From Nemania diffusa (Eukaryota > Ascomycota > Sordariomycetes > Xylariales > Xylariaceae), in contig JBBPUQ010000003.1 of assembly GCA_038501195.1 (NCBI GenBank), positions 5,982,501-6,046,500 on the forward strand: a stretch of 64,000 nucleotides of DNA, in the 5' to 3' direction. Below the pieces are notes generated by a model, which was not told the origin of the DNA, ran no database searches, and was given only the letters and a program-made list of their open reading frames with translations. This document shows positions 1 through 11,293 of the stretch, piece after piece. The translations under genes were made by a program, and so were the position numbers. How positions within the stretch are numbered: the stretch's first letter is position 1; the number at the start of each line of letters is the position of its first letter.

Positions 1-2170
1 CATGGCTCGCTGTAAGTAAGGTCAACGGCTCTGAGTGCAATGCTAACCCGTTTCATTCAGTTCCTAGACCCTGACGGCCGGAGGAGATATTTACAAAAGG
101 TCTCACCATTCACCATCGACGCTTTTCACCTTGACTTTGATGGGAAGAAGTATCGCCCATTCCAAGTGAAGTATGAGATACCGAAGTACCCAGGAGAGTT
201 TCCAATTACATCTCTACCTGTGTTTCCTTTACGATTCTTGCCAGAGTCCAGCAAGACAGCAACTATATCGCTACTTCTGAATCGAGGACTCAACTTCCGA
301 AACCTAGCGAGCGTAGAAGCAGCGCATCGGGAATATCACGGCAGGACTCTGGATTCCGAACCTGAAGATATTGACGGCCGGGTCATCGTGGATTTCAAAC
401 AGGCATCCATAGTAGATAATTTACAGCAGAGAAACTCCCATCCGAACAGCAATGACGGTGAAGATGCATGGCGTGTATTTGGGCTTCGCCCTCTCAGCCA
501 GACAAGCTCTTTCGAAGTTTCAGAGACCCTAGGAACCGACCAAGACGACTTGACATTGTATGATGACCATATGTACGACATTGATAGGACCGAGAAGCTA
601 TTCTCGGTCAACAAGGTCTTACTGGCACCATCGCAAGAGCTGGTTGAAGATGATTTGGGCGATGACGAGTTGAGGCTTCTTCCTGGATCCGTCTACGCAT
701 ACGTCCTACGAAGCCGGAAGTATTGTAAGTATCGCCAATTGAACGCGCACTTCTATCCCCAGGTTAACAGTCCTTAGGCCGATGCGATATAAGTTTCATC
801 AAGGAGATAACGCCAAACCAGAAGGCTATGGATAGTTTAGTTCTTCCGACTAAGCACAAAAATTTGTTGATGTCATTGGTTGATCGGGTGCGTAAGGAGC
901 CGTCCAGATCGAGATTGGAGAATTATGTTCCGGAAATTGCTACTTCGATTACTGACTAGTTCACAGCATTCCCTCGGTTCAAGGCCAGTAGAACAAAAGA
1001 CGAATACAGATCGCCCCTCAGTAAAAAGAACGGATTCTCGGTCGCCTGCTGGCCACGGTGTTGGGGACACTCTCAGTATCGTCAAAGGCAAAGGGAGAGG
1101 CCTTATCATCTTACTCCATGGTGTCCCCGGTGTAGGAAAGACCTCGACTGCGGAAACAATTGCAGAAACGACCGGGAGACCTCTCCTGCCAGTGACGTGT
1201 GGCGACATCGGGGAAAACGCGAGCACGGTTGAGAAGAATCTGGAGCAGATCTTTACAAACTCACATCGGTGGGGTTGTGTGCTCTTGCTCGACGAGGCCG
1301 AGGTGTTCCTCACCAAGAGAAATCTTCAGGACCTGACGCGTAATGCCATGGTTTCTGTCTTCTTGCGCGCCCTCGAGTTCTACTCTGGTATCCTCTTTTT
1401 GACAACCAACCGTGTCGGGACAATTGATGAGGCGTTCAAGAGTCGCATTCATATTAGTCTATACTGTGAGTTAAAGATTATTGTCGACGTCTGTGAGACA
1501 TTTCTGACTCCCTTATACAGATCCGCCCCACGATTGGAAAACATCGAAACAGATCTGGCAGGTCAACCTCGAACGATGCATGGAGAGGGTCCAAGCGGAT
1601 AAGGACGAGATTCTTAGATATGCCAAGAAGCAATTCCATCGCTCAGACGAGAACAGCCGATGGAACGGCAGACAGATATACAATGCGTTCAAAACGGCCA
1701 TAGCTTTGGCCGAGTTTGAAAAGTCAAACAGTGAGAGCAACAAGGGCTCGCGACCCATACTGATGGAGTCTCACTTCCGACAAGTCGCACAAGTAGCCAA
1801 GAAGTTTGATGAATACCTCCTCGAGACGCATGGAGGCGTGAGCATGGCTGCCACCAACCAGCAGCAGAATGTCAGAGCAGACGGATTCGGAATAGGGGAA
1901 GACGGTGACTTTAAACTGAAGAGACGCCCAACTAAGACTCGGAAGCTCGACTATGACGAGATGTCTACTACGTCTGAGGATGATTCTAACAATGGAAGTG
2001 ATATATCGAGTGGAACAGAGGATGAAGAATCTGAGATCGAAGTGAAGAAGTCGAGAAGAAAGGGCGCATCGTCGACCAAGAAGAGTGATGGGAAGAAGAA
2101 ATTGCAGAGCTCTAAATCGAAGAAGAGCTCTAAGAGGCACATAGAAGACGAGTCAGAAGAATCATCGTGA
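1..2170 (+). CDS. AAA+ ATPase, fungal DUF7025-type family (5' end outside window)
   Basis: Exons read as <1-11, 61-724, 778-887, 967-1465 and 1521-2170; introns are 12-60 (branch TGCTAAC at 40), 725-777, 888-966 and 1466-1520. The exons after the first sum to 641 codons, with one frame throughout. The ATPase core has Walker A GVPGVGKT, Walker B (hhhLLLDEAE), a sensor-1-like LTTNR followed by an SRIH arginine-finger-like motif, and a C-terminal lid ending near FRQVAQVAKKF. The part before the ATPase resembles the N-terminal half of fungal AAA proteins carrying DUF7025. The last 85 or so residues are a low-complexity Ser/Lys/Glu tail, probably disordered and perhaps nuclear. These proteins are presumed ATP-driven remodellers of unknown substrate. 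The first methionine visible (40) lies inside the first intron, so it is not the start. A transposon begins 30 bp after the stop. A paralogue sits at 59095-61551. Confidence 0.88.
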
Positions 2171-2199
2171 TGGTTTATTAGCCCCCTTTTAAATCTAAG

Positions 2200-2873
2200 C
2201 AGCGCTGAACACAGGTAAAACAAGTCAAATAATAGCCTCTTGACTTGTTTTGCCTTGATTGATCGCAAAAAGCGCTTATTTGACTTGTTTAGTTAAATCT
2301 GTTGTTTTGATTGAATAGTTATTTGATCAAATAAATCAAATAAATCAGGTGCTAAAAAAAAAAAGCAGCGCTATTACAAACATAGTATCATTAGATAGCT
2401 TTAGTTGCACTAAATACAAATCTAATAATAATTTAACGTTATATGTAAAACATACAAAGTTATAAATAGTCAAAAATTAAAAATTAAAAATAATTAATAG
2501 TAAAAAAAAAAGTAGTTAATTTAAAAAGCTATAATTAAATTAGTACTAATTAAATAAATAAATAAATAAATAAATTTATTAAATAAAAAAAAGTTTTTAT
2601 TAATTAATTAATGTAAATTTTAAAATAGACTGTTATTTAAATATTTAAAATAAAAAAGTATTACATTTTTTAAATAGTTTTTTTTTATTAAAAAAAACAA
2701 CAAAAAAAAAAATTAAAAAAAAAAAAAATTTATTTAAAAATAACTAGCAAACATAAATAAAATAAAAAATCTTTGTTTTATATAACAATTAATTCAAATG
2801 TGTTTGTTTTGTTTTAGTTAGTTAAATTATTTATTAAATAGTTAAAGTATTATTTTATTTATGTTTAACGTTA
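2200..2873. mobile_element. Internally deleted non-autonomous hAT element (674 bp)
   Basis: The left end starts CAGCGCTGAACACAGG and the first ~145 bp match the inverted right end of the 4104-8085 element. From about 2350 to 2873 the sequence matches the inverted left end of that element (4104-4620). The copy therefore keeps both ends of one family and has lost the middle. The right end is heavily mutated, mainly by C-to-T/G-to-A. Flanks are AATCTAAG (2192-2199) and AATTTAAA (2874-2881), an 8-bp target duplication differing only by two transitions. An 8-bp duplication is typical of the hAT superfamily. The element lies 30 bp after the AAA gene stop and may supply its polyadenylation region. 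Confidence 0.8.
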
Positions 2874-2881
2874 AATTTAAA

Positions 2882-4095
2882 GAGGTTTTAATTACAGCGA
2901 GTGTAAAATAACTACTGTTGTATAAACTTCATAATTAAAACTTTTCAAATATTAACTAAAATATAATTATTGTTTATATTATATTAAATAATATAAGGTG
3001 TAACCGGTTGATTAAGACAGTTTTATATATTCCTTAACCCTAACTTTATTAAAAAATAACATAATAACTGTTGCGCTTAAAATTGGCTGCTGCGGCAAGC
3101 TTTTAACTAAGCCACTTAATATATTATCTACTTCATTGTATTAAGGATCCCGCAGACTTTAATTCCAGTACCTAATCTTTCGTGATCCTGGGACTACAAC
3201 AACAAAACTTTCTTTATATAACCTCATCATCAACACTACGGTTCTTCTGAAGTCCCCTCCCAACAATCCTTAATATATACAATGCATAAGGTTTTACTTA
3301 TGGTTCTCTATTGCGAAGGTGCGTGTAAACCTGCGATCGAAGGTAAGGGGGTTTTATTGTTTAAGCTTTGTTTTCCATGTTCGCGTTAAACCTATCTATT
3401 TATTTTAAGCAGTTTATTTTGAAGGCTGCTTTATTTAGCTAGTTATGCAGGTTTCTCATATTACATTTTACACATTGCTTTAACTTACTAAGATTATTTT
3501 AAATAATTACCAGTGAAATTTTTGGAAATGCTATTGCGACTACTTGGTGCGTTCTGTGGCATGTACAAGTTCTGTTTTACTAGCTTGCCTATTTAATGAA
3601 CCGCCAGTTCCTCTCGTCTGTTCCATAGCCATAGCTATGTATAATTTTAAGAATAGCGTAATCAATCGAGCCTTAAGATTACTGCGACTGCCTTGTAACC
3701 TTCCTCATATCATGGCTGCTTGTTTGTCCCACTGATGTGTACCCGTAGAATGCCTTCATGTAAAGTACACATGTACGTAGCGTCCTTGCCCAAATGTCAG
3801 CACCGTTCATGGAATGGCTGTTATTGGACAACTGGCGAAGCTGCGTTAGCCCCGCCGTAGCTTTGAGCACAGTTGTGGCCATTGTCCGCCACTAGGTAGC
3901 CGTTTGGCCGGACTGCTCACTACCGACTAAACTCCACAGGTGAGACCCGAGTCCAGTTACCTCTTCTACAGTCGTGGCCTGGCTGTGTAGCAGAAGTAGC
4001 CATGGCAGAAGACCGATTGTTTGCATGTCCTTTTATTTTCAAGGACTGCAGGAACTACTCCTGATGCCTCAAATACAAATTGAGAGCTCACCTAC
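2882..4095. other. Spacer between two hAT copies, no gene supported
   Basis: The first ~200 bp are still A/T-rich, then composition becomes moderate from about 3000 onward. Short open frames here (for example 3544-3735) show no recognisable domain or codon pattern. I see no RNA gene. Confidence 0.5.
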
Positions 4096-4103
4096 GCCCT
4101 CGT

Positions 4104-7100
4104 CAGCGCTCCCCACAGGTAAAACAATACTTTGACTGCTTGATAAATAACTTGACTAACTAAAGCACAAATAAAAAGTTTGAATTTATTTACAAGCAAA
4201 TCAAATATTTTTTATTTTATTTGTGTTTGCTAGCTATTTTTAAATAATTTCTTTTTTTTTTTGATTTTTTTTTTGTTATTTTTTTAATAAAAAAAAAGCT
4301 ATTTAGAAAATATATTTTGTAATGCTTTTTTATTTAAGTAGCAGTTTGTTTTAGAACTTATATTAACTAATTAATAAGAATTTTTTTTTATTTAATAAGT
4401 TTATATATTTATTTATTTATTTAGCTAGTATTAACTTAATTATAGCTTTTTAAATTAACTATTTTTTTTTTTGTTATAGATTATTTTTAATTTTTAATTT
4501 TTGATTATTTATAACTTTGTGTGTTTTATATATAACGTTAAATTATTATTAAATTTGTATTTAGTACAACTAGAGCTATTTAACGATACTATTTTTGTAA
4601 TAGTACTGCTTTTTTTTTTAGTACTATAGCTAAAAATATGTTAAATTTTTTTAGCTAATATTTTTTTTAATACTTTTTTGCTTTTTTTTCTTTTTTTTTA
4701 TTTTTAATATTATATATATTGTAATTTAAACTATAAAAACGTTATTTTTAAACTTAGCTTTTTTTTAGCTTAATAACTATTTATTTTTATATAGGTTTTT
4801 TTGTAAAGTCGACTTTAGTTAATAAAAAACTTTTTTTTTTTTAGATTTTTTTATTATTTTTATAATTATGCTTTTGTTTTTTTTATTAATAATATTATTT
4901 GTTTTCTAATTTATATTAAAATAATTAATATATTTAAAACTAATGCATTTTTAGCTATTTGTTTATATTTATTTTGCAAACTTTTGCTAAATTACTAATT
5001 TAATTAACTTGTTTTAATTAATACTATTTATTACTATTTTTTATTATTTACTTTTTTTTACTATTTTTATTATTTTTATTTTTATATTTCTGTTTTTATT
5101 ATTATAAATGCTATAGTTATTATTAAAAAAACAAAATATTTTAAATTAGTATATTTTTTGCTTTATAAAAATATGTTTTTTAAAGTATTTTTACTTTTAG
5201 TTTTAACTTTTTAATAGATTTACTTTTTATTTTTTTTATTGTATTTAATTAAATAATATATTAGCAACAATGTTATTATATAACTTTTGATAGTATTTTT
5301 TTAAAGTATAATATATTACTACTTTTGAGTAAATATTGCTTTTTTATATATATATATTAAAACTAAAGATTTAATTAATAACAAAGTAGTTTATAAGTTA
5401 AAATATAATGTAATAACTTTTTTAAAGCTTAAAACTTTTAAACGCTTTTTATAAAGCAATTTATTTATAAACAAGTTGTTGCTTTAATTTTTAATATATT
5501 AAGCAATTTAATTTAATATATTTTTTTTTAAATTTAAATTTTTAATAAAAACTATATATTTTATATTTAGCTTTTTTTTTATATAAGTTTAAGTATTTTA
5601 AACTATAGCGTATATTTTGTACTAGTTATTTTTAGTAACTTTAATACTTTAACTAAAAGCAAAAAAATATAGCTTTATTATTATTGCAAAAATAAATAAT
5701 ATATTAAAATATTAAATGTAAAAGTTATAAATTTAGTTAAATATTACTTTTGTTTAAAATATAATATTAATATTAATTTTTAATTTTAATTATTATTTGC
5801 TATTACTACTGTTTTTTAATAATTTTAAACTATAGCTAATTTATATATTATAAAATTAGCTATTTAATAAAAACAACTACTGATTTATTTTTATATTTTA
5901 TTTAATATATTGTTTAATTTATTTTAATGTTAAAAATTCAAGTTTATAATCAAGTTTTTAAACTTTTAGTTAGTTTTAACTTTAATAATAAATTAGTTTA
6001 CTATTACTTAATAAGTTAAAACTATTTTTAAACTAGCTTTTAAAGTTATTACAACTAAAATTGCTACTGCTAAATTTAAAATTTATATTTTTTTTAACTT
6101 ATAAAAATTACTTTTTAAAAAAAGTATTGTTAGTATTATAAATTATTATATTAACTAAAATTAAAAGCTATATATAAAGCTTTTAAACTTTTAATATATT
6201 GCTAGTTTATATTTTGTTAAAAATATTAAATTATATATTTACAAAATTATTAAATAATTTAATTTATAACTTAAACTAAAATTTTTTACTTTAAATAATA
6301 TTAATATAAATAATAAAATTTTAGTAGTTTTTTTACAATATTTTTTGTTTAAATTTAATAATTTTAAGTGTTTATTTAAAAACGAAGTTAAAACTTTTGT
6401 TTAACAGTATAAAATTTGCTGTTAAAACTATGTTGTTAATATTATTGTACAATTTATTATTTTTAACAAAATTAATAATAAATCTTTTAAATTTTTTGTT
6501 TTAATATTAGTTAAAAAGAGTTACTTTGTTAATATGTAAATTAAAACTACTTTTTAATGCTGTAATATTTTTTGCAATAAAGTTAAAAGCAGTAGTATTA
6601 ATAAAGCAGTTTATAAAAAAAATATTAACAAATTTATTAATAACGAAAATAATGTTACTTTTAAAAACTTCGATATATTTAAGCTAGCTAATATTTTGTT
6701 TAATAATATAAATATTTTTTATTAAAGTTTTATAATAAAAGTTAAAAATAACATTTGTTAGAACTTTTTTTCGATTAAAATTTATAGCTTTGTTGTTTTT
6801 AAAAACTTTTTTTTTAAGTTATATATAATATTATATAACAATTTTAATTTTAATAAGTATATTTTTGCTAATTATATGTTTAAAACAAAAAACTAAAAAG
6901 TTTATTGTAAAATTAACGTTATTTTAGACTTTTTTACTTAAGCAACACTTTAATACAAAAACAATAAAGTTAGTTTATTTAATATTATAGCTTTTTTTAA
7001 AAAGTTTGAAAATTACTTATATATTTGCTTAGTTTGTTTTTATTTTTTTGAAAAAAAAAAAAAAAAAAAGAAAAGTTTAAAGTTTTATTTTTATAATTTT

Positions 7101-8085
7101 AGCTGTTACCATTTATATAACTTTTTATATTTAGTTGCTGCTTATTTTATTAGCGACTTATTTTTATTTAATAAAGCTTAAAAGCTATAATAGCTTTTTG
7201 TATTTATAAAAAATAACGCTGTTTTATTAATTGTTAAATTAATATATATATTTTAAGTACTACTAATATAAACAAAATCTATGTTAATTTTTAATAAGTA
7301 TATAAAAAGTTACAGAAATATAAGTAGTTGTTTAAAAAAATATTTGCTTATTAAGCAGCTATTGTTTTTTATTTAAATATATAACTAAAAAACTTTTGAA
7401 AAAAAAACTTTATAAAAGCTAAAAAAATTTATTAACAAGTTAAAATATACTAAAAAAACTAATATACTAATAATATTACATTTAAAATTACTGTTGTTAT
7501 TTTATTTACTTTTAAATTTATTTTTAAAAAATTTATAAGTAAAGCTTATAATAAATTCGATTTAAATAATAATAAAAAAGTTTATAAAAATAAATTGAAT
7601 TATTATTTAACTTTTAATAAAATTAGCTATTTGAAACTAAATCGTAACTTTTTACAATAGTAGCAAATTAAACAACAATAGTTTTTTATATTAAGTTAAT
7701 TTGCTATTAATATACTGTTTATATTAGTAATATTAATTAAATATAAAAAAATATTTAGCTAGTATAAATTTATAATAACTTTACAATAGTTATTTATTAA
7801 AACAAATATTTTAAAAGCTATTTAATGTTTATAGTACTAGCTACGAAAAAATTTAAACAGTTTGTAAGTAGTAATTAAAACAAACAAAAGCTTTAGCAAA
7901 AGTTTTAGCTTTAACTAACTAATGCATTTAATGCTTTTAATTTATTTGATTTATTTAATCAAATAACTGTTCAATCAAAACAACAGATTTAACTAAACAA
8001 GTTAAATAAGCGCTTTTTGCGATCAATCAAGGCAAATCACGTCAAAAGCCGTTTATTTGACTTGTTTTACCTGTGTGGAGCGCTG
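4104..8085. mobile_element. RIP-degraded hAT-family DNA transposon (3,982 bp)
   Basis: The left end reads CAGCGCTCCCCACAGGTAAA and the right end is its inverted counterpart TTTTACCTGTGTGGAGCGCT followed by G. The perfect 8-bp direct repeat GCCCTCGT flanks it at 4096-4103 and 8086-8093. Terminal similarity is only about 25 bp, after which the two ends differ, so left and right subterminal regions are distinct. The interior is almost pure A/T with no open frame of useful length, as expected after RIP, so no transposase can be read. The 8-bp duplication and CA-starting inverted ends indicate the hAT superfamily (established feature). Length is compatible with a once autonomous copy (inference). 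Confidence 0.85.
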
Positions 8086-8093
8086 GCCCTCGT

Positions 8094-8884
8094 TACTGCC
8101 CTTGATGTTACGCCACCTCTAACAATGACGAGGAGAGAGACAAACACGTCCGTGCGTGCAAGATGGAGCAACAATTACACTACCTAGGTAGGTAAGGGGT
8201 GCGATAGACCCGCAACCCAGCTCTGACTCCTGCGGGAACATCCGCAACGACGTCATCTCAACTAAACATATTGAATTTGACGGGATACCAGAGACACGGG
8301 GACACCGCCAGCTTAATGAGCGTCTCTAATGTAGGCACCGCAGCAGGGGCGAATGAGACTCCAAGATAAACTGGAAGAACAGGTTAGGAATGCCCAGGTT
8401 GATGGGTATAGTGCGTGCGCACCTCCCTTTCAGGAAAGCGACACTATAAACTTTAAAGTGAAGTGGGATCGACAACTACGTCACGTGTGAAACAAATGCA
8501 CCTGCTGTGCTTTGCAAAAGAACACAACAAGTGGTATTAAGACATACAGATGTAGACAGGGCTAAACGCCAAACTTGCTGTTATACGAAACTAAGTCTTT
8601 GATGTGTTTAAATACTATCGCGATATTGCGGTAGACATTAAATAAATAACCTGCGTGGCGTATCCGCTGCATACATACGATAGAAAGCAATGAACAGGAA
8701 AAAAGGATGTTGTAGTGGTCTCAACACCCCCACACCTTCCCTTTCACACTTGCATCTGCGCCCCTACGATGAGGGCATACGATAAAGACATCGTCATTTT
8801 TGAAGTGGGCAATTGTAGGTAGTTACAGTTTAGGTTATATATATATATAAGGTAGTTACGATGAAAAGTTAGTTATAATAAGGT
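8094..8884. other. Intergenic, no gene supported
   Basis: Normal base composition resumes sharply after the transposon target duplication. There is no open frame with recognisable content. A short TA run lies near 8838-8850. Confidence 0.4.
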
Positions 8885-9095
8885 TCTGCCTTGCCCAACC
8901 ATTTTCTTGCCAACTTTCCTCACTCAACCAATTTTTCCTCCCTACTTAAACCAACTTTTCTCCCGCCATCAACTATTAATTTTCTTCCCATCATCAACCA
9001 ATTTTTCTCCCGTTATCAATTAATTCTCTTCCTGCCATTTATTAATTTTCTTCCTGTCATCAATTAATCTTTCTCCCGTTGTCAATTATCTCTTC
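8885..9095 (+). repeat. Degenerate T/C-rich tandem repeat upstream of gene 9099
   Basis: A run of imperfect units of roughly 25-30 bp alternates pyrimidine-rich TTTTCTCCCG/TCTTCCTGYC cores with CATCAATTAAT-type spacers, about seven units, ending just before the ATG at 9099. It probably makes up the promoter/5' UTR of that gene. Pyrimidine-rich leaders are common just upstream of fungal start codons, but this repetition is unusual. Confidence 0.6.
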
Positions 9096-9098
9096 ACA

Positions 9099-9943
9099 AT
9101 GGCATCAGACGTAGATACTACGGTGGCCTCAGACGTAGATCAGAGAGATGGCATGCCTACGATTCGATTCACAAATGCCGAAGCCCTCTTCGACGCAGTC
9201 AGACAGATTCAAGGCTGCTTTCTCATTTTTCAGAGTATATTTCCTTGACCCTAACCTTTCAAGAATTATTTATTAATTAATAGGTAGACATCCCTCCTGC
9301 CGATTTTGAAGACTTATGTCTCCGAGAAAAACGCCCTTTTCGCATCCGCCGGTACTATGCAAATCAGGGTCTTCTGATTCTTACGATCCCTACCGACCTA
9401 CACGAAGCACTTCATCTTGAGCTCTGGAATGAATATTCCGACAAGCTTGCTCAAAATAATCAACAGAGAGACTGGAAAGCAATCGGTAGTACTACTTTTC
9501 GATCGCGAGGTCACCTTGGTGGCGACGGCGGAGAAGCCGATTCAAGTGGTGGCCCAGTGTCGAAACGTGGTGCAAAAGGTTCTTGGCCAACGCTGGTCAT
9601 CGAGGCGGGAGACTCTGAGTCTTCATCTGCCCTCCGAGATGATATGAAGTGGTGGTTTTCAGCATCCAACCACAACGTCAAGATTGTGCTCGTCACCAGG
9701 TTTGATCACCAAAACCAGGCGATTATTATCGAGAGATGGGAAGAAGAGCTCCAGCCGGTATTACAGCAAAGCATCGCTATCACACGGGATATCGCCACCG
9801 ATTCATACCATGTTGCTAGTGGTGCCCTGGTACTTTCGTATCGGCTTCTCTTTCTACAGCCTCCTGGTCCACTACAGGGGGATTACATTATTAATATTTC
9901 TGAGTTGCAGGCATATGCACGAGCTGTTTGGAGGAATGTTTAA
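9099..9943 (+). CDS. Putative PD-(D/E)XK nuclease-like fungal protein
   Basis: Exons are 9099-9234 and 9288-9943; the intron 9235-9287 has a GTATAT donor, a CTAAC branch and a TAG acceptor. Together they encode 263 residues. The first 46 residues are short and polar, opening with a repeated ASDVD. The conserved core is SWPTLVIEAG (residues 144-153), then LRDDMKWW (161-168), KIVLV (177-181) and an IIIERWEEE segment. This arrangement (Glu in a beta strand, Asp pair before WW, Lys at the start of the next strand) occurs in a large, often multicopy family of fungal hypothetical proteins. It resembles a restriction-endonuclease-like fold with E151, D163/D164 and K177 as possible catalytic residues. 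The nuclease assignment is inference; the family itself I recognise only as uncharacterised. It sits between transposon blocks with no obvious partner. Confidence 0.72.
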
Positions 9944-10626
9944 TTACTTGTAAAAGTTACCATGCCTACCAAAAATGGCAGCTTTAGCCCTTGTAGGCAG
10001 CTACAGTGTTAGAACAATAGGTCCTCTCTATCACCTCTGCAACTATTCTACAATACAATGCAATGATTGCTTGACAATTGGTTGCTTAGTTGGTATTGTT
10101 ATCAAGCCACTTATCTAACCCACCACCTATAGTCTTTGAAATATATATCTGTTTGCGCAAATATATATACCTAATAATTGTATAAACAATGTGTTAATGA
10201 TTATATAAATAATGTTTTAATTATTATATAAATGGTGTTTTAATTACTATATAAATAATGCTGTTGGCTTATAGTGTGGTTATACCAGTATTATTTGACC
10301 GTTAAACATCTAGTGTACATTTGGTTTGTTCACCACTGCTTACAGAGATTACCGAGCTAGTAGAGAAGGTTCAAAATCCGCATGCCCACAAGCCGAAATT
10401 AGTCAACATCTTAAAACCACATATATTGTCTTGGAAAGCTTCCACCTATAATCCTAAACAGGCAATTCTTCAACGATGAGGTGGCTATTTTTACAACGCT
10501 ACAGCCTAATAAGTTTATCAATCATAATCATTGCATACAAAACAGCTTAACCGCCGATCAACCAATCTGTCACATCTTTCTAGAAAATGATTAAGCAAAG
10601 ATGGGTATTTTGTACTTCAGGCTGCC
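9944..10626. other. Intergenic region with no gene supported
   Basis: Apart from the 23-bp tandem repeat listed separately, nothing recognisable is present between the converging genes at 9943 and 10627. Confidence 0.4.
10177..10268. repeat. Tandem repeat, four copies of a 23-bp A/T-rich unit
   Basis: Four adjacent copies of 23 bp begin at 10177, 10200, 10223 and 10246. The model is ATTATATAAATAATGTTTTA plus ATT. Differences between copies are scattered substitutions. Confidence 0.75.
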
Positions 10627-11293
10627 TTAAACGGCGACCTTCTTGTAAGGCGTGAGCGGCAGGGTGAGGGGTGTGCAGTTTGTATCCTGCTCCGAGTAGA
10701 TAGCGCCGGTGCCGGGTTGCCAGTTAGGATTCGTGTAGAAGGTCGTCTGGCAGGCGAGAGTCAGATTGACGCTGCCGAGGGCTGTGAACGTGACACTACA
10801 TCTACCTTCTTAGTATACTCATTTTATGGTATTATAGCTGATCGGCTCGGGATAAGGGGGTGACTCACGGATATACATCATCGGTACAGCTCCAGGTCTG
10901 ATTGATGTCAACCGTGCCCGTCGGCCGATTGTAGTCGAAGTACGTCTTGGCCGTGGACCCCGTCGGCGAGGTGCAGGTGTAGGTGATGCCGAAGTAGAAG
11001 AAATCGGTTATCGCTGAGCTGCTGGCCGAGCACTTGACGTCCTCCCCGAGCGCCGGGTTCGACAGGTTGAAGTTCACGGTACCGTAAGGGTTCAAGTGCG
11101 CGGGCGTCGTGTAGACGTTCTGTCCGTGGAAGGTGAAGGCCTCGATGGTCCACGAGAAGTTCGCGAACGAGGCCGATGTGCAGCCGGGGGTGCTGCTGCC
11201 TCTCGCTACTGGAGCTAGGCCGGAGGGAGCTCCGGCAGCGAGGGGCAGGATGGTAGCTAGAGCTCCGATGAAGGTATGCATCGTCAGGTACAT
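10627..11293 (-). CDS. Small secreted protein of unknown function
   Basis: Exon 1 is 11293-10869 and exon 2 is 10801-10627, joined across a 67-nt intron (10802-10868, GTGAGT donor, TAG acceptor); together they give 199 residues. The N-terminus has a hydrophobic signal peptide (about residues 1-21, ending around LAAGAPSG). Met5 is an alternative start that keeps the signal. The mature part is beta-rich with about seven cysteines, several N-glycosylation sequons (NFS, NLS, NQT, NLT) and a WTIEAFTFHG segment seen in a widespread family of fungal secreted hypothetical proteins. The YFDYNRPTG..INQTWSC stretch vaguely recalls the beta-barrel of Alternaria Alt a 1-like proteins, but that is speculative. 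It probably acts outside the cell. The gene stands alone between repeats. Confidence 0.8.

Noticed and set aside
40..60. ATG at 40 as start of the first gene
   Set aside because: It lies within a good intron (GTAAGT donor at 12, TGCTAAC branch, CAG at 60), so the gene starts upstream of the window.
3030..3045. TTAACCCTAAC as telomeric repeat
   Set aside because: Single occurrence, not a tandem TTAGGG/CCCTAA array.
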